64,000 nucleotides of DNA from Paenibacillus dendrobii (lineage in GTDB: Bacteria > Bacillota > Bacilli > Paenibacillales > Paenibacillaceae): the NCBI RefSeq assembly GCF_009807035.1, contig NZ_WUBI01000001.1:2728001-2792000 (forward strand), given 5' to 3'. Under the pieces are notes generated by a model that worked only from the letters and a program-made list of their open reading frames with translations, did not search any database and was not told the DNA's origin. Both the position numbers and the translations under genes were made by a program. Shown piece after piece: positions 33,251-42,298 of the stretch. Position 1 is the stretch's first letter. Every line of letters begins with the position of its first letter.

Positions 33251-34293
33251 GAGCTTATCCCCCTTCGCTGCTTCTTGTTGCGGTACAACAGATAGCCAAA
33301 GAACGGCGCGCCCACGAACGCTGTCACCACGCCAAGCGGAATCTCCGTTGGAGCAAGAACCGAGCGTGCAAGGGTATCTGCCCACACCATAAATATACCA
33401 CCGCCAATCGCGGAAAGCGGAACGATATAACGATAGTCAGGCCCGGCTATCAGCCGAATCACATGCGGGATCACCAAACCGACGAACCCGATCACTCCGG
33501 CCATAGATACGGCAGCCGCCGTCAGCAGCGTGCTGACCAGAAGCACCATCATTTTAAGTCCTTCCACATTGACACCCAAGTGCGCGGCTTGCCGCTCCCC
33601 GAGAGACAAGAGGTTCAGAGAACGCGCCCGGCTCCAGATAAACAGGAATCCAACCAGAAAATACGGCAAAAGGATGGCCGTATACGACCATCCACGCAGG
33701 CTCAAACTGCCCATTGTCCAATATAAAATTTCATTGACCGTCTGCTTGGACATCGCGGTCAGGAAAGATACGATTGCCCCGAGAAAGGACTGCATCACCA
33801 CGCCGGACAGAATCAGACTGTTCGTCGGAATTTTGCCTCCCTCACGGGCCAGGGCCATGACGCCCCATAGCGTCACGGATCCGGTAACAAAGGCGAGCGC
33901 AGGCAGCGTCCATGCCCCGATCAAAGAATACTGCATCCCAAAATAGATCAGGATCGAAGCGCCAACGGCCGAGCCGGAGGATACGCCGAGCGTAAACGGA
34001 TCGGCCAGCGGGTTCCGTAGCACGCCTTGAAATCCGGATCCGGCCACCGCAAGCGCAGCACCAACCAGCATGCCCAGCAGCACGCGGGGCAGCCGGACCT
34101 TGATAATGATTTGCTCAAAGGACGGATTCCATGTCGGATGAATGGCATCGCCGATCCATGGCAGCCTATGAAGCACAATCAGTGCAATATCCTTGACGGG
34201 CAGTGCGACCGAGCCGATCCCCAGACAGATCAGCAGAGTCAGCACCAGCAGTACGATGCCAATCCCTCCGTAACCTGCCAGTTTTTTGCTCAT
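33247..34293 (-). CDS. btuC: Corrinoid ABC transporter permease (FecCD family)
   Basis: 348 residues, about nine to ten membrane segments. R-L-P-R-V-L-L-G-M-L-V-G-A-A-L-A, G-F-Q-G-V-L-R-N-P-L-A-D-P, L-G-V-S-S-G-S-A-V-G and F-V-G-L-V-I-P-H-V-I-R are FecCD hallmarks. It starts with an ATG that overlaps the btuF stop (TAATG). It forms the membrane channel with BtuD. Confidence 0.93.
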   Translation of the reverse strand: MSKKLAGYGGIGIVLLVLTLLICLGIGSVALPVKDIALIVLHRLPWIGDAIHPTWNPSFEQIIIKVRLPRVLLGMLVGAALAVAGSGFQGVLRNPLADPFTLGVSSGSAVGASILIYFGMQYSLIGAWTLPALAFVTGSVTLWGVMALAREGGKIPTNSLILSGVVMQSFLGAIVSFLTAMSKQTVNEILYWTMGSLSLRGWSYTAILLPYFLVGFLFIWSRARSLNLLSLGERQAAHLGVNVEGLKMMVLLVSTLLTAAAVSMAGVIGFVGLVIPHVIRLIAGPDYRYIVPLSAIGGGIFMVWADTLARSVLAPTEIPLGVVTAFVGAPFFGYLLYRNKKQRRGISS

Positions 34294-35303
34294 TATTTAA
34301 ACAGATCCGGATAGATGGCTTTCGCTACTTCCTGAAGACCTTGCGTGACGCGCGGACCTGGACGGCTCAAGAGATTGTCGTCCAAACCGATGACGGCCCC
34401 GTTCTTCACGGCTGTAATCTGGTCCCAGCCGCTGCGGCCTTTGATGATATCCCCTAGGCCTTTTTTGGTTTTGTCGTCAATGACGCTCTTCGCATACAAA
34501 ATCACGTCAGGGTTGTCCTTGATGATCTTCTCTTCGCTGATTTCGCTCCACCCTTGCGTATCGGAAGCCACATTAATGCCGCCGGCAAGGCCGATAAGCT
34601 CATCCATGAACTCTCCCTTGCCTACCGTCCAGCCGGGGGAAAACTCGATATACACTTTTTTCTTCTGCTCGTCACTAAGGGATTTTACGGCCTCTACGAC
34701 CTTACTCTCTTCCTCTTTCATCTGCTCAACGACCTTTTTCGCTTCAGCCTGATGATCCGTGATCTGTCCGTAGGTCTCAATGTTTTTGATCACGTCATCC
34801 ACTGTTTTGGGATCGGTTTTGAAGATCGGAATACTCAGCTCGCGCAGCTTCTTCACCGCTTCTTCGCTCATCGAGATACCCGTGAACACAACATCGGGCT
34901 GTGCCGCAATAATGGCCTCTTCGTTTGGCTTCATAATGCCGCCCATTTTCGGCTTGGACTTCGCGGTTTCCGGGTAGTCGTCATAGTCGGATACGCCCAC
35001 GATCTCATCATTCAGTCCAATCGCGAACAGCGCTTCCGTCTCTGCCGGTGATACCGACACGATATGCTTCGGCGCTTCTTTAAACGTAAAGGATTGTCCG
35101 GTTGCATCCTGCAGCGTTAACGGATATGTCGTTTTCAGGCTGTCTGCGGCCGGCTGTGCAGCCTCCTGTTTCGCAGGCTCTTGCTGCGGCGCCGCCGCAT
35201 TGTCTTTCGTTTCACTGCTATTGCCGCAAGCCGCAAGGGATAATGCAAGCAGCAGCGCTGCGACTCCGGTTGACCATCTTTTTACTGATGATTTCAAGTT
35301 CAT
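34293..35303 (-). CDS. btuF: Corrinoid-binding lipoprotein
   Basis: 336 residues. Signal with lipobox S-L-A-A-C, then a Glu/Ala/Gln-rich linker, then the class III binding fold with P-K-H-I-V-S-V-S-P-A-E-T-E-A-L-F-A-I-G-L. It delivers cobalamin or cobinamide to BtuCD. GAGGAGA precedes the ATG. First gene after the cobalamin riboswitch and its terminator. An iron-siderophore role is possible on fold alone, but the context argues for corrinoids. Confidence 0.9.
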   Translation of the reverse strand: MNLKSSVKRWSTGVAALLLALSLAACGNSSETKDNAAAPQQEPAKQEAAQPAADSLKTTYPLTLQDATGQSFTFKEAPKHIVSVSPAETEALFAIGLNDEIVGVSDYDDYPETAKSKPKMGGIMKPNEEAIIAAQPDVVFTGISMSEEAVKKLRELSIPIFKTDPKTVDDVIKNIETYGQITDHQAEAKKVVEQMKEEESKVVEAVKSLSDEQKKKVYIEFSPGWTVGKGEFMDELIGLAGGINVASDTQGWSEISEEKIIKDNPDVILYAKSVIDDKTKKGLGDIIKGRSGWDQITAVKNGAVIGLDDNLLSRPGPRVTQGLQEVAKAIYPDLFK

Positions 35304-35453
35304 TTTCTCGTTCTCTCCTCTTTTTGTTTCGTTTTCTTAGACACAAAAGAGGCCTGGCGAATTTACTTTCCATGAATATTGCTTGACGGAAGACATCACA
35401 GGAATAACAAACCCAAGGCAGCAAAACTCCATAGGACATCATATGTTTTCCCA

Positions 35454-35490
35454 ATAAAAAACCCCGATTCTTGGATCAAGAACCAGGGAT
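35454..35490 (-). terminator. Intrinsic terminator downstream of the cobalamin riboswitch
   Basis: On the minus strand CCCTGGTTCTTG pairs with CAAGAATCGGGG (G-T pairs allowed), then TTTTTTATT. It lies between the aptamer and btuF, the expected expression platform for transcription control. Confidence 0.82.
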
Positions 35491-35604
35491 TACGTCTGCC
35501 CGGACATGGGCGGCACGGTAGCCGCGGTCAGGTCGGGCGCCATGCGTCTGCGGTGTAGAAGACCGTGTTCACATGGCGTTAGATCGTAATCCTTTCCTCG
35601 AAGG

Positions 35605-35815
35605 ACCGTCATTATTCTCATGAGGCAGGTCTCCTGACTTACAGGCTTGGTAGAATCAACCCGGCCTTCCCATCCCCTTCGGAGGAACAGTGGCATATCG
35701 GGCCATACCTGTTTTACAGTGGCGGGACCGTGCCGGATTTGCACCGGCTTCCCTTTTCACCCGGAAAGAAACATGCGGCTGTTGCCGTTTTCCAGGACCC
35801 CATCAGTTATCATTA
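35605..35815 (-). promoter_or_regulatory. Cobalamin riboswitch
   Basis: Minus-strand reading gives AGGGAAGCCGGTG, AAATCCGG, then the B12 box GCCACTG (plus 35717-35723) and the conserved 3' part AAGTCAGGAGACCTGC (35625-35640). With the following terminator it should shut off btuF-btuC-btuD-cobT-cobU-cobS-cobQ when adenosylcobalamin is plentiful. The 5' edge is approximate. Confidence 0.93.
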
Positions 35816-35962
35816 TTCACTTGATTTCCAGGCAATGCATCTCTAGCTTCTGATTATAGGTGAAATAAATCATCGGTACAATGACAATATTCTCATAGAA
35901 ATTGAAAACGTCGAATCCTGGGTCGGACAGCTTTTTCCAGGGTCCAAATGGGTACCCGTTAC

Positions 35963-36589
35963 TCAAACCACGCGAATCTCCAAGCTGCTCCATTCTTCAT
36001 CCCTGCGCTCCAGCGTCAGCACGAGTAATTGACCCGGCTCTATTCGGGTATCCCAAAATGCCCGGCCAGGCATAAGGCAAGAGATCATTTGCCGGATTAC
36101 GCCGCCATGGGCCACTAACAGCACCGATTCTGAAAAAGCGGATGTTTCCGTCTGTCTTTGCTCGCCTGATTGCAGCATGGATTTCAGAAACCCGGCAATT
36201 CTTCGCTCAAACGAATCCCATGTCTCTCCCTGCGGAGGCGTCACATGCTGCGGGTCGTCCAGCCACTGCCGGTATAAGGGCCAATCCTTGAGCTGGTCAT
36301 AGGTTTGCCCTTCCCACTTCCCAAAGTCCATTTCACGCAGGGCACTATCGTATACGGCATTAGCCATAAGATCCGGTCGTACGACTTCCAGACTTTCGCG
36401 GCAGCGCGCAAGATCGCTGCAGTAGACCGCGTCAAACATCATTTCCTTTAATTTATCTCGGGCGGAAGACAGCTCCTTCTGTCCATGTAAACTAAGGCTA
36501 AGATCCGAGTGTCCCAGGTATCGTTTCTGTTCATTCCACACCGTGGAGCCATGTCTCATACATACGAGTTCTATACGTTTCAGGTCCAT
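35963..36589 (-). CDS. cobC: Alpha-ribazole phosphatase-like histidine phosphatase
   Basis: 208 residues from the ATG at 36589 (GGGAGG six bases upstream); it overlaps the cbiB end by ten bases. C-M-R-H-G-S-T-V-W-N, S-D-L-A-R-C-R-E-S, M-D-F-G-K-W-E-G and V-A-H-G-G-V-I-R-Q-M are the histidine-phosphatase residues in CobC style. It likely removes phosphate from alpha-ribazole phosphate. The exact substrate is inferred from the cluster. Confidence 0.85.
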   Translation of the reverse strand: MDLKRIELVCMRHGSTVWNEQKRYLGHSDLSLSLHGQKELSSARDKLKEMMFDAVYCSDLARCRESLEVVRPDLMANAVYDSALREMDFGKWEGQTYDQLKDWPLYRQWLDDPQHVTPPQGETWDSFERRIAGFLKSMLQSGEQRQTETSAFSESVLLVAHGGVIRQMISCLMPGRAFWDTRIEPGQLLVLTLERRDEEWSSLEIRVV

Positions 36590-37560
36590 AGGGTGCCTCC
36601 CACTGCCCATATCGCGAGCAAAGCAATGATGACGAACAGCGCCGAAACCGTATACAGCATTCGATTCGTGAGCCGGATATCTTGGGCTTCCATAGGTCTG
36701 AGCGCATCGCCCATGTATGCCCTGAACGAGGAGACGCCATGATACACATTCGTTCCGCCAAGACGGATCCCCAGCGCGCCGGCCACCGCCGATTCCGGGA
36801 AACCGCTGTTCGGGCTCGGATGCCTTCTTGCATCGCGCCTTACCATACGGAGGGCCCTCTTAGAATCCAGTCTCAGAATCACCGCGGTGATGGTAAGCAG
36901 CAGCGCCGTCAGCCTTGCCGGAATCCAGTTGGCGATATCATCCAGCCGGGCTGATGCCCAGCCCAGATGAATGTATTTATCGTTTTTATAGCCAACCATC
37001 GAGTCCAACGTATTCACGGCGCGGTAAGCCATAGCCAGAGGAGCTCCTCCGATTAGCGCATACAGGAGCGGAGAGATCACTGCATCCACGATGTTCTCTG
37101 CCACGGTTTCCACCGTTCCCCGGACAATCTCCGGCTCGTCCAAATGCGAGGTCTCGCGTCCGACAATCATGCCGAGACTGTTCCGCGCAGCGGGCAGATC
37201 TCCCTTTTTCAAATGTCGATATACCTCCATACCTGCATCCTTCAGCCCCTTGACGGCAATCGTCGTTGCGATCAGGACGATTTCGGCGGCCCAGGCTAGC
37301 CAGGGATGAATCCAGCCAAGAAGCTGCAACAGCGCCCAGGTGATCACCAATGATCCCCCCGCCACCACAATCGGAAGAAGGATCCCCGCTTTTTTCAAAT
37401 GCTCCGGCTGAAAGCGGCGACGAATCCATGCCTCCAGTTTTTTGATCGCCTTTCCCATACCTATGACCGGATGCGGAATCCAACGCGGATCGCCAATCAA
37501 CAGATCCAGAATAAATGCCGCAGCCATAATCATCATGGGTGTTAACTGCGCTCCGCCCAT
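36580..37560 (-). CDS. cbiB: Adenosylcobinamide-phosphate synthase
   Basis: 326 residues, membrane protein with about four to five segments. L-L-I-G-D-P-R-W-I-P-H-P-V-I-G-M-G, G-R-E-T-S-H-L-D-E-P, V-D-A-V-I-S-P-L-L-Y and N-T-L-D-S-M-V-G-Y are CbiB/CobD-type motifs. It attaches aminopropanol phosphate to adenosylcobyric acid. It overlaps the 3' end of cbiZ by 19 bases; an ATG eight codons later is an alternative start. Confidence 0.94.
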   Translation of the reverse strand: MGGAQLTPMMIMAAAFILDLLIGDPRWIPHPVIGMGKAIKKLEAWIRRRFQPEHLKKAGILLPIVVAGGSLVITWALLQLLGWIHPWLAWAAEIVLIATTIAVKGLKDAGMEVYRHLKKGDLPAARNSLGMIVGRETSHLDEPEIVRGTVETVAENIVDAVISPLLYALIGGAPLAMAYRAVNTLDSMVGYKNDKYIHLGWASARLDDIANWIPARLTALLLTITAVILRLDSKRALRMVRRDARRHPSPNSGFPESAVAGALGIRLGGTNVYHGVSSFRAYMGDALRPMEAQDIRLTNRMLYTVSALFVIIALLAIWAVGGTLWT

Positions 37561-38264
37561 GCCGTAAGTAACCCCTCTTTCACTGCACCGTATACCGTGC
37601 GCCCGATCATGCCGCCAAGATCCGTTGCCGTTCCCGCGTATTGATGTTCCACTTGACGCGCAGCACTTTGACTTACTCCCAGAATCATCGCATCCGAAGT
37701 TGTGCCTGTTGCTACCAGACCATTCTCCGCATCGCGCACATTCAAATCGGCAAGAGCGGCCGCTTTGGCCTCTACGGCCGTCATAATGGCATTAAGCATC
37801 GCCGCTTGGGTCAGCTTGGCATCAATCAACAGCATGATGTTGACTGTTCCCGGTGTATATGCCGGAAAGGTCGTCCGTTCCGAGCCCGCGCGGGCGGCAT
37901 TCGACGTTCCGGCGGTTACGCAGCAGAATACGGCCGCCTCCTCGTTCTTCTCCTCCATGACCGACGCGTGCCGCAGCTGCACAGCCGTCAGCAGTCCTGC
38001 CGTCGTATCGATGGGATATCTCCACTCCCGCAGCCACTCGATCACATCGCGTACCGGATCGGAACAATCGTAAAAACGGTCCACATAGATGTTGGTCATC
38101 CTCCGTAGCCGTGTCACTCCGCCGCCGTGAACCGCGCTCCCCATCGCTTCAACCATTGAAGGCAGCTGCAGCAACAGATGACGTTCCCCTTGCTTCAATA
38201 CAAGACCGGGCCATACTTCAGATGCATATTCTGCCGTTTGTCCGTTCAAAAATGGTGTTGCCAC
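37542..38264 (-). CDS. cbiZ: Adenosylcobinamide amidohydrolase
   Basis: 240 residues. T-A-G-T-S-N-A-A-R-A-G, T-G-T-T-S-D-A and the late A-G-T-A-T-D-L-G-G-M-I-G-R-T-V are CbiZ-family motifs. It cleaves adenosylcobinamide to adenosylcobyric acid, which CbiB then rebuilds, so imported corrinoids can be remodelled. GTG start with AAAGGGGG seven bases upstream. Confidence 0.9.
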   Translation of the reverse strand: MATPFLNGQTAEYASEVWPGLVLKQGERHLLLQLPSMVEAMGSAVHGGGVTRLRRMTNIYVDRFYDCSDPVRDVIEWLREWRYPIDTTAGLLTAVQLRHASVMEEKNEEAAVFCCVTAGTSNAARAGSERTTFPAYTPGTVNIMLLIDAKLTQAAMLNAIMTAVEAKAAALADLNVRDAENGLVATGTTSDAMILGVSQSAARQVEHQYAGTATDLGGMIGRTVYGAVKEGLLTAWAERS

Positions 38265-38322
38265 TTTATTTTCCCCCTTTTATATCGAGACTATCTACGT
38301 TTCAGTTTCATCATACTTCCTT

Positions 38323-39414
38323 TTAGAAGGCATCCCGGCTACCCAAAACCTCGGCCATAACCTTCAGCAACTGTTCATTCGCTTCCCCCGCCTTAACGGC
38401 GACACGAATGTACTCTTCCCCAAGTCCGGGATACATGGCACAGCTGCGGATCAGCACCCCCCTGCGGCCCATCTCGGTCTGCATGCGTTCTGCCGTCCAC
38501 GGAGACGGAAGTCCCGATAGCAAGAAATTGGCTTCTCCCTCGCTGACATCACAACCCAGATTTCGCAGTCCCCCAGTAAGCAGGCTCCTCTGCTCCGTGA
38601 TCAATCCAATCGTGTCCTTCTCGTAGCTTTCGCCGCTGTTCAAACATGCTTCCCCGGCCAGGAGGGCCAGTCCGTTGACGCTCCACGTCACCTGCTTGCC
38701 CGTCATGGCCTTCACCAGATCCGGATGGGCAGCGGCATAGCCAAGACGCAGTCCCGGAATCGCGTAGAATTTGGTCATGGAACGAACCAGAATCGTATGC
38801 GGAAATTGGTCCAGCTCCTGAATCAGCGACTGCCTCCTGCCTTCAGGAATAAAATCAATAAAAGCCTCATCTATCACCAAATATGTACCGCTGCGCTCGG
38901 CTTCGCCAGCCAGATGACGCAACATGCGCAGATCATACTGGATTCCGTTTGGATTGTTGGGCTGTCCGATGAATAGAAGATCCACGGACTTAAGGAGCCC
39001 CTCAATCTCTGCTGCATCTGCCCGCCAGCCATGTGCCCGGGTGCCAAACACGGACTGGACCTGTGCGCCGAACTGCTCCGACAGCTGCCTATACTCCGAA
39101 AAGCAAGGCTCCACGATGCCGACCTTCCGGGGATGCAGCCCAAGTAATATCAAAGCCATACATTCCGCCGCCCCATTGCCTATGCACAGCTGACCAGGAT
39201 CCAATCCTAATCGGGCACCAAGCTTTTCCTTCAAAGCGCGATGTCCCGGATCCGGATAACGGATAATGGACGGCAGCGCTTGCTCCAGCTGCTCCATCAC
39301 ACCGGGAGGCGGCCCGAGCGGATTGATGTTGGCGCTGAAATCCAAAAAGCCGCTCCGGCCGTATGCCTCGGCAGCACTCTCCAAATCCCCGCCATGACCG
39401 TATCTTTCCAGCAT
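38323..39414 (-). CDS. cobD: L-threonine-O-3-phosphate decarboxylase
   Basis: 363 residues, PLP fold I. D-F-S-A-N-I-N-P-L-G-P-P near the start, G-N-G-A-A-E, I-G-Q-P-N-N-P-N-G, D-E-A-F-I-D-F and the PLP lysine in S-M-T-K-F-Y-A-I-P-G-L-R-L-G fit CobD, which makes aminopropanol phosphate. Histidinol-phosphate aminotransferase is the close alternative; the cob neighbours decide. AGGAGGAA lies before the ATG. First gene of a unit without a visible riboswitch. Confidence 0.9.
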   Translation of the reverse strand: MLERYGHGGDLESAAEAYGRSGFLDFSANINPLGPPPGVMEQLEQALPSIIRYPDPGHRALKEKLGARLGLDPGQLCIGNGAAECMALILLGLHPRKVGIVEPCFSEYRQLSEQFGAQVQSVFGTRAHGWRADAAEIEGLLKSVDLLFIGQPNNPNGIQYDLRMLRHLAGEAERSGTYLVIDEAFIDFIPEGRRQSLIQELDQFPHTILVRSMTKFYAIPGLRLGYAAAHPDLVKAMTGKQVTWSVNGLALLAGEACLNSGESYEKDTIGLITEQRSLLTGGLRNLGCDVSEGEANFLLSGLPSPWTAERMQTEMGRRGVLIRSCAMYPGLGEEYIRVAVKAGEANEQLLKVMAEVLGSRDAF

Positions 39415-39670
39415 CAGTGCTATTCCTCCTGTCTAACGTAACAAAAGTCATGATTGAATCCATTATTGCGCCAATTTTTCGGCTCCGTCAATGCAAATTC
39501 TATTTTGTTTCTTGCAATCGATTGGTTTACAATAGGATAGAATGAACGAATGAAACAAGTCTCCATTCCTTCGAAACAGCCGCATGGCTTAGGATGGAAA
39601 CTAGGCCTTTGTTCAATCAAAACAGAGCAACAACACTATTAAACAGGCCCTTAAACGGAGGAATCAAGCC

Positions 39671-40675
39671 ATGCTGTTTATTGATAATCAAGGCATTACG
39701 GATCCGGCCATCAACCTGGCCATCGAGGAATTCACGCTGAAGCACCTGCCGATGGAAGAGGATAGCTACCTGCTGTTTTATATCAACCGTCCTTCCATTA
39801 TTATTGGCAAGCATCAGAACACCATTGAAGAGATTAACCAGGAGTACGTCAAAGATAACAATATTCAAATCGTGCGCCGTCTTTCCGGCGGCGGAGCGGT
39901 TTATCACGACCTTGGCAACCTGAACTTCAGCTTTATTACGAAGGATGACGGCCAGTCGTTCCATAATTTCCTGAAGTTTACCCAGCCGGTAATCGATGCG
40001 CTGCGCAGCATGGGCGTGAATGCCGAACTGAGCGGACGCAATGATCTTCAGGTTGGCGAGCAAAAAATTTCCGGTAACGCCCAGTTCGCGACCCGGGGAC
40101 GCATGTTCAGCCACGGTACGCTGATGTTCAACCTGAATCTGGATGATGTACAAGCTTCCCTGAACGCCAATCCGGAGAAATTCAAATCCAAGAGCACCAA
40201 GTCCGTGCGCAGCCGCGTTGCGAATATCAGCGATTTGATGGATGGCAGCATGACGATTGAGGAATTCCGCTCCGAGCTGCTCCGCGCGATTTTCAACATG
40301 AATCCCCAGGACGTGCCGCAATATCATCTGACCGAAACCGATTGGGAGAAAATTCATGAAATTTCCAAGGAGCGCTACCAAAACTGGGAGTGGAACTATG
40401 GGCAATCGCCCGAATCCAACGTCAAGCATACCAAGCGTTTCCCCGTGGGCATTATCGATATTCGCATGGACATCAAGGATGCGCGCATTCAGGATATTAA
40501 AATCTACGGCGACTTCTTCGGCGTGGGCGATGTAGCAGATATCGAAGACAAGCTGCGAGGCAAGCGCTACGAGGAGTCTGAGGTTCGCGAGGCTTTGCCG
40601 GACGTGGACATCAAGCATTACTTCGGCAACATCGAGATGGATGATTTCATCGGGCTGGTATTTTTGGAGGAATAG
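39671..40675 (+). CDS. lplA: Lipoate-protein ligase A
   Basis: 334 residues. R-R-L-S-G-G-G-A-V-Y-H-D-L-G-N-L-N-F, N-D-L and G-E-Q-K-I-S-G-N-A-Q are LplA motifs for lipoyl-AMP formation and transfer, and a C-terminal accessory domain follows. It salvages free lipoate onto dehydrogenase E2 and GcvH proteins. CGGAGGAA lies before the ATG. Its 256-base upstream region is shared with the divergent cobD. Confidence 0.93.
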   Translation: MLFIDNQGITDPAINLAIEEFTLKHLPMEEDSYLLFYINRPSIIIGKHQNTIEEINQEYVKDNNIQIVRRLSGGGAVYHDLGNLNFSFITKDDGQSFHNFLKFTQPVIDALRSMGVNAELSGRNDLQVGEQKISGNAQFATRGRMFSHGTLMFNLNLDDVQASLNANPEKFKSKSTKSVRSRVANISDLMDGSMTIEEFRSELLRAIFNMNPQDVPQYHLTETDWEKIHEISKERYQNWEWNYGQSPESNVKHTKRFPVGIIDIRMDIKDARIQDIKIYGDFFGVGDVADIEDKLRGKRYEESEVREALPDVDIKHYFGNIEMDDFIGLVFLEE

Positions 40676-40702
40676 CATTCTTCTGAAGGGTCCGAATCGC
40701 AC

Positions 40703-40741
40703 TAGAGAGGCCATAACAAACATGGGCCTCTCTTTTTCTTG
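40703..40741 (+). terminator. Terminator of lplA
   Basis: AGAGAGGCC pairs with GGGCCTCTCT, then TTTTCTTG. It sits 28 bases after the stop codon. Confidence 0.88.
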
Positions 40742-40839
40742 TATTAACAATCCATTTTCAGGAAAAAATGTTCAATTCACCGAAACCTATCCTTCTCCCC
40801 TGCCGTCTAATCATTATATAAAAACAGAGGAGCCATATA

Positions 40840-41733
40840 ATGAAACGTATGCTTAGCATTTCGGTCCTGTTTGCGTTAATGCTCTCGTTAACTGCTTGCG
40901 GAGGTGAAAATAAATCAACCTCTGTCCAGCCGCCTGAAATGCCGTCCAAGTCGGAAACTTTGGCAAACGGTGATGATTCGGATAACAATAACACAGAGGC
41001 CGTTAAGAACACTGAAGGCCATGAAAGTCAAAAGTTCACGAACCCCATGGAGCTTTCCCAATACTACCTGAACGACAAACCGATAACTACAAAATTGGAT
41101 AAAGACCATATTGTATGGCAGCAGGGCAGCGTAAAGCTAACAGCCAGTCTGGGCACATCAAAGGGATCACCGACCGTTCGTACTGCAACGATTGAAAAAA
41201 AAGATCAACGCTTCGATCTGAAGCTAGATCCTCAGCCGAGCGGAATGACTTCCGCTGCTCTTTCCGCTGATGAATCCTATCTCGCCATTGAAGCCTCTTA
41301 TCACCTGGGGATTCCCCAAACTTTTATCATCAACCTTAATGACGGAACATGGGTATCCCTTGTAGATGAATTGAAAAAGAACCAAGCTCAGCAAGCTGAC
41401 ATCACGACAACTTTTGCCTGGTCGCCGGAAGAACGCAAGCTTGCGTTCAGCTGTGGCGAAGATGCCAGCTTATGGCTGTGCACCTATGATATAGACCAAA
41501 AGAAGCTTACTAAAGTTCCTACAGAAAAAGATTTCACCGGCTATATCAGCATGGCCTGCATCATGTGGAGCAAAGACGGCCAAAGCATCAGCTTTATCGG
41601 TGAACAAGGGTCGGATCAGATGAAAATTTTCCGGTATACCCCTGCTGATTCCGCAGTTACCAAAATGAAAGATCTGACACGCCAGGAATTGGATACGTTC
41701 CAGAAATTCAGCCCTTATTTTCTCGGCAGCTAA
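40840..41733 (+). CDS. Lipoprotein with beta-propeller (TolB-like) blades
   Basis: 297 residues. Lipobox S-L-T-A-C at Cys20, an acidic low-complexity linker (about 20-65), then a domain with W-S-P-E-E-R-K-L-A-F-S and W-S-K-D-G-Q-S-I-S-F-I, the blade pattern of WD40/TolB-like propellers. Surface location likely; role unknown. GAGGAGCC lies before the ATG. Confidence 0.75.
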   Translation: MKRMLSISVLFALMLSLTACGGENKSTSVQPPEMPSKSETLANGDDSDNNNTEAVKNTEGHESQKFTNPMELSQYYLNDKPITTKLDKDHIVWQQGSVKLTASLGTSKGSPTVRTATIEKKDQRFDLKLDPQPSGMTSAALSADESYLAIEASYHLGIPQTFIINLNDGTWVSLVDELKKNQAQQADITTTFAWSPEERKLAFSCGEDASLWLCTYDIDQKKLTKVPTEKDFTGYISMACIMWSKDGQSISFIGEQGSDQMKIFRYTPADSAVTKMKDLTRQELDTFQKFSPYFLGS

Positions 41734-41807
41734 CAGAATTTCGCAACATCTAACTCGGCATTTACTGACGCTTGCGCCGTCATGACGGCATTGAGCAAAT
41801 GCCATAT

Positions 41808-41837
41808 AAAAAAGCTGCCTTCAAGGCAGCTTTTTGG
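41808..41837. terminator. Bidirectional terminator
   Basis: AAAAAGCTGCCTT and AAGGCAGCTTTTT form a near-perfect stem with A and T tracts on both sides, between the convergent genes ending at 41733 (+) and 41884 (-). Confidence 0.88.
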
Positions 41838-41883
41838 CTTGCAACATATTTTACAAGTTATGCGGGTTCGTCAAACCCCCATG

Positions 41884-42144
41884 TTATTTGAATTTTTTCC
41901 AGTCCATGCCGCTGTTCTCCAGCAGATATTCGAAGTCGTTGTCGCGCCGTTTTTGCTCGGCTTTGCGCTCTTCCTCCGCTTTTTTGAGCTGGGCTTCCTT
42001 CTTCTGCTGCTCCTCAGCCTTTAGTTCCTCCGATTGCTGCTTCAGCTTGTTCAGAACATCGCTGCTAAGAAGATCCTTCAGGGTTGCCGGCTTATCCGCC
42101 GCCTGCGGCTTTACGGCCGCTTCCTGTCTTTTTTTCTTGGCCAT
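41884..42144 (-). CDS. yqkE: YqkE/DUF3886 family small coiled-coil protein
   Basis: 86 residues, very rich in Lys, Glu and Gln. A predicted long helix or coiled coil (about 25-70) ends in the conserved F-E-Y-L-L-E-N-S-G-M-D-W-K-K-F-K. This matches the Bacillus YqkE family, of unknown function. It overlaps no other real gene. Confidence 0.75.
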   Translation of the reverse strand: MAKKKRQEAAVKPQAADKPATLKDLLSSDVLNKLKQQSEELKAEEQQKKEAQLKKAEEERKAEQKRRDNDFEYLLENSGMDWKKFK

Positions 42145-42298
42145 ATGATCAACTCCGTTTCACCCACATTATAGCAGGTTTGCTCATTCACGTCAGGTGT
42201 CAGCTAAGCATATTTCCTTGTCCACTTTCCCGATTTGCGATACAATTTGGTCACTTGCTTGTGGGATGTTGTCGAATTTTTTCTCACCATTGAAAGGA

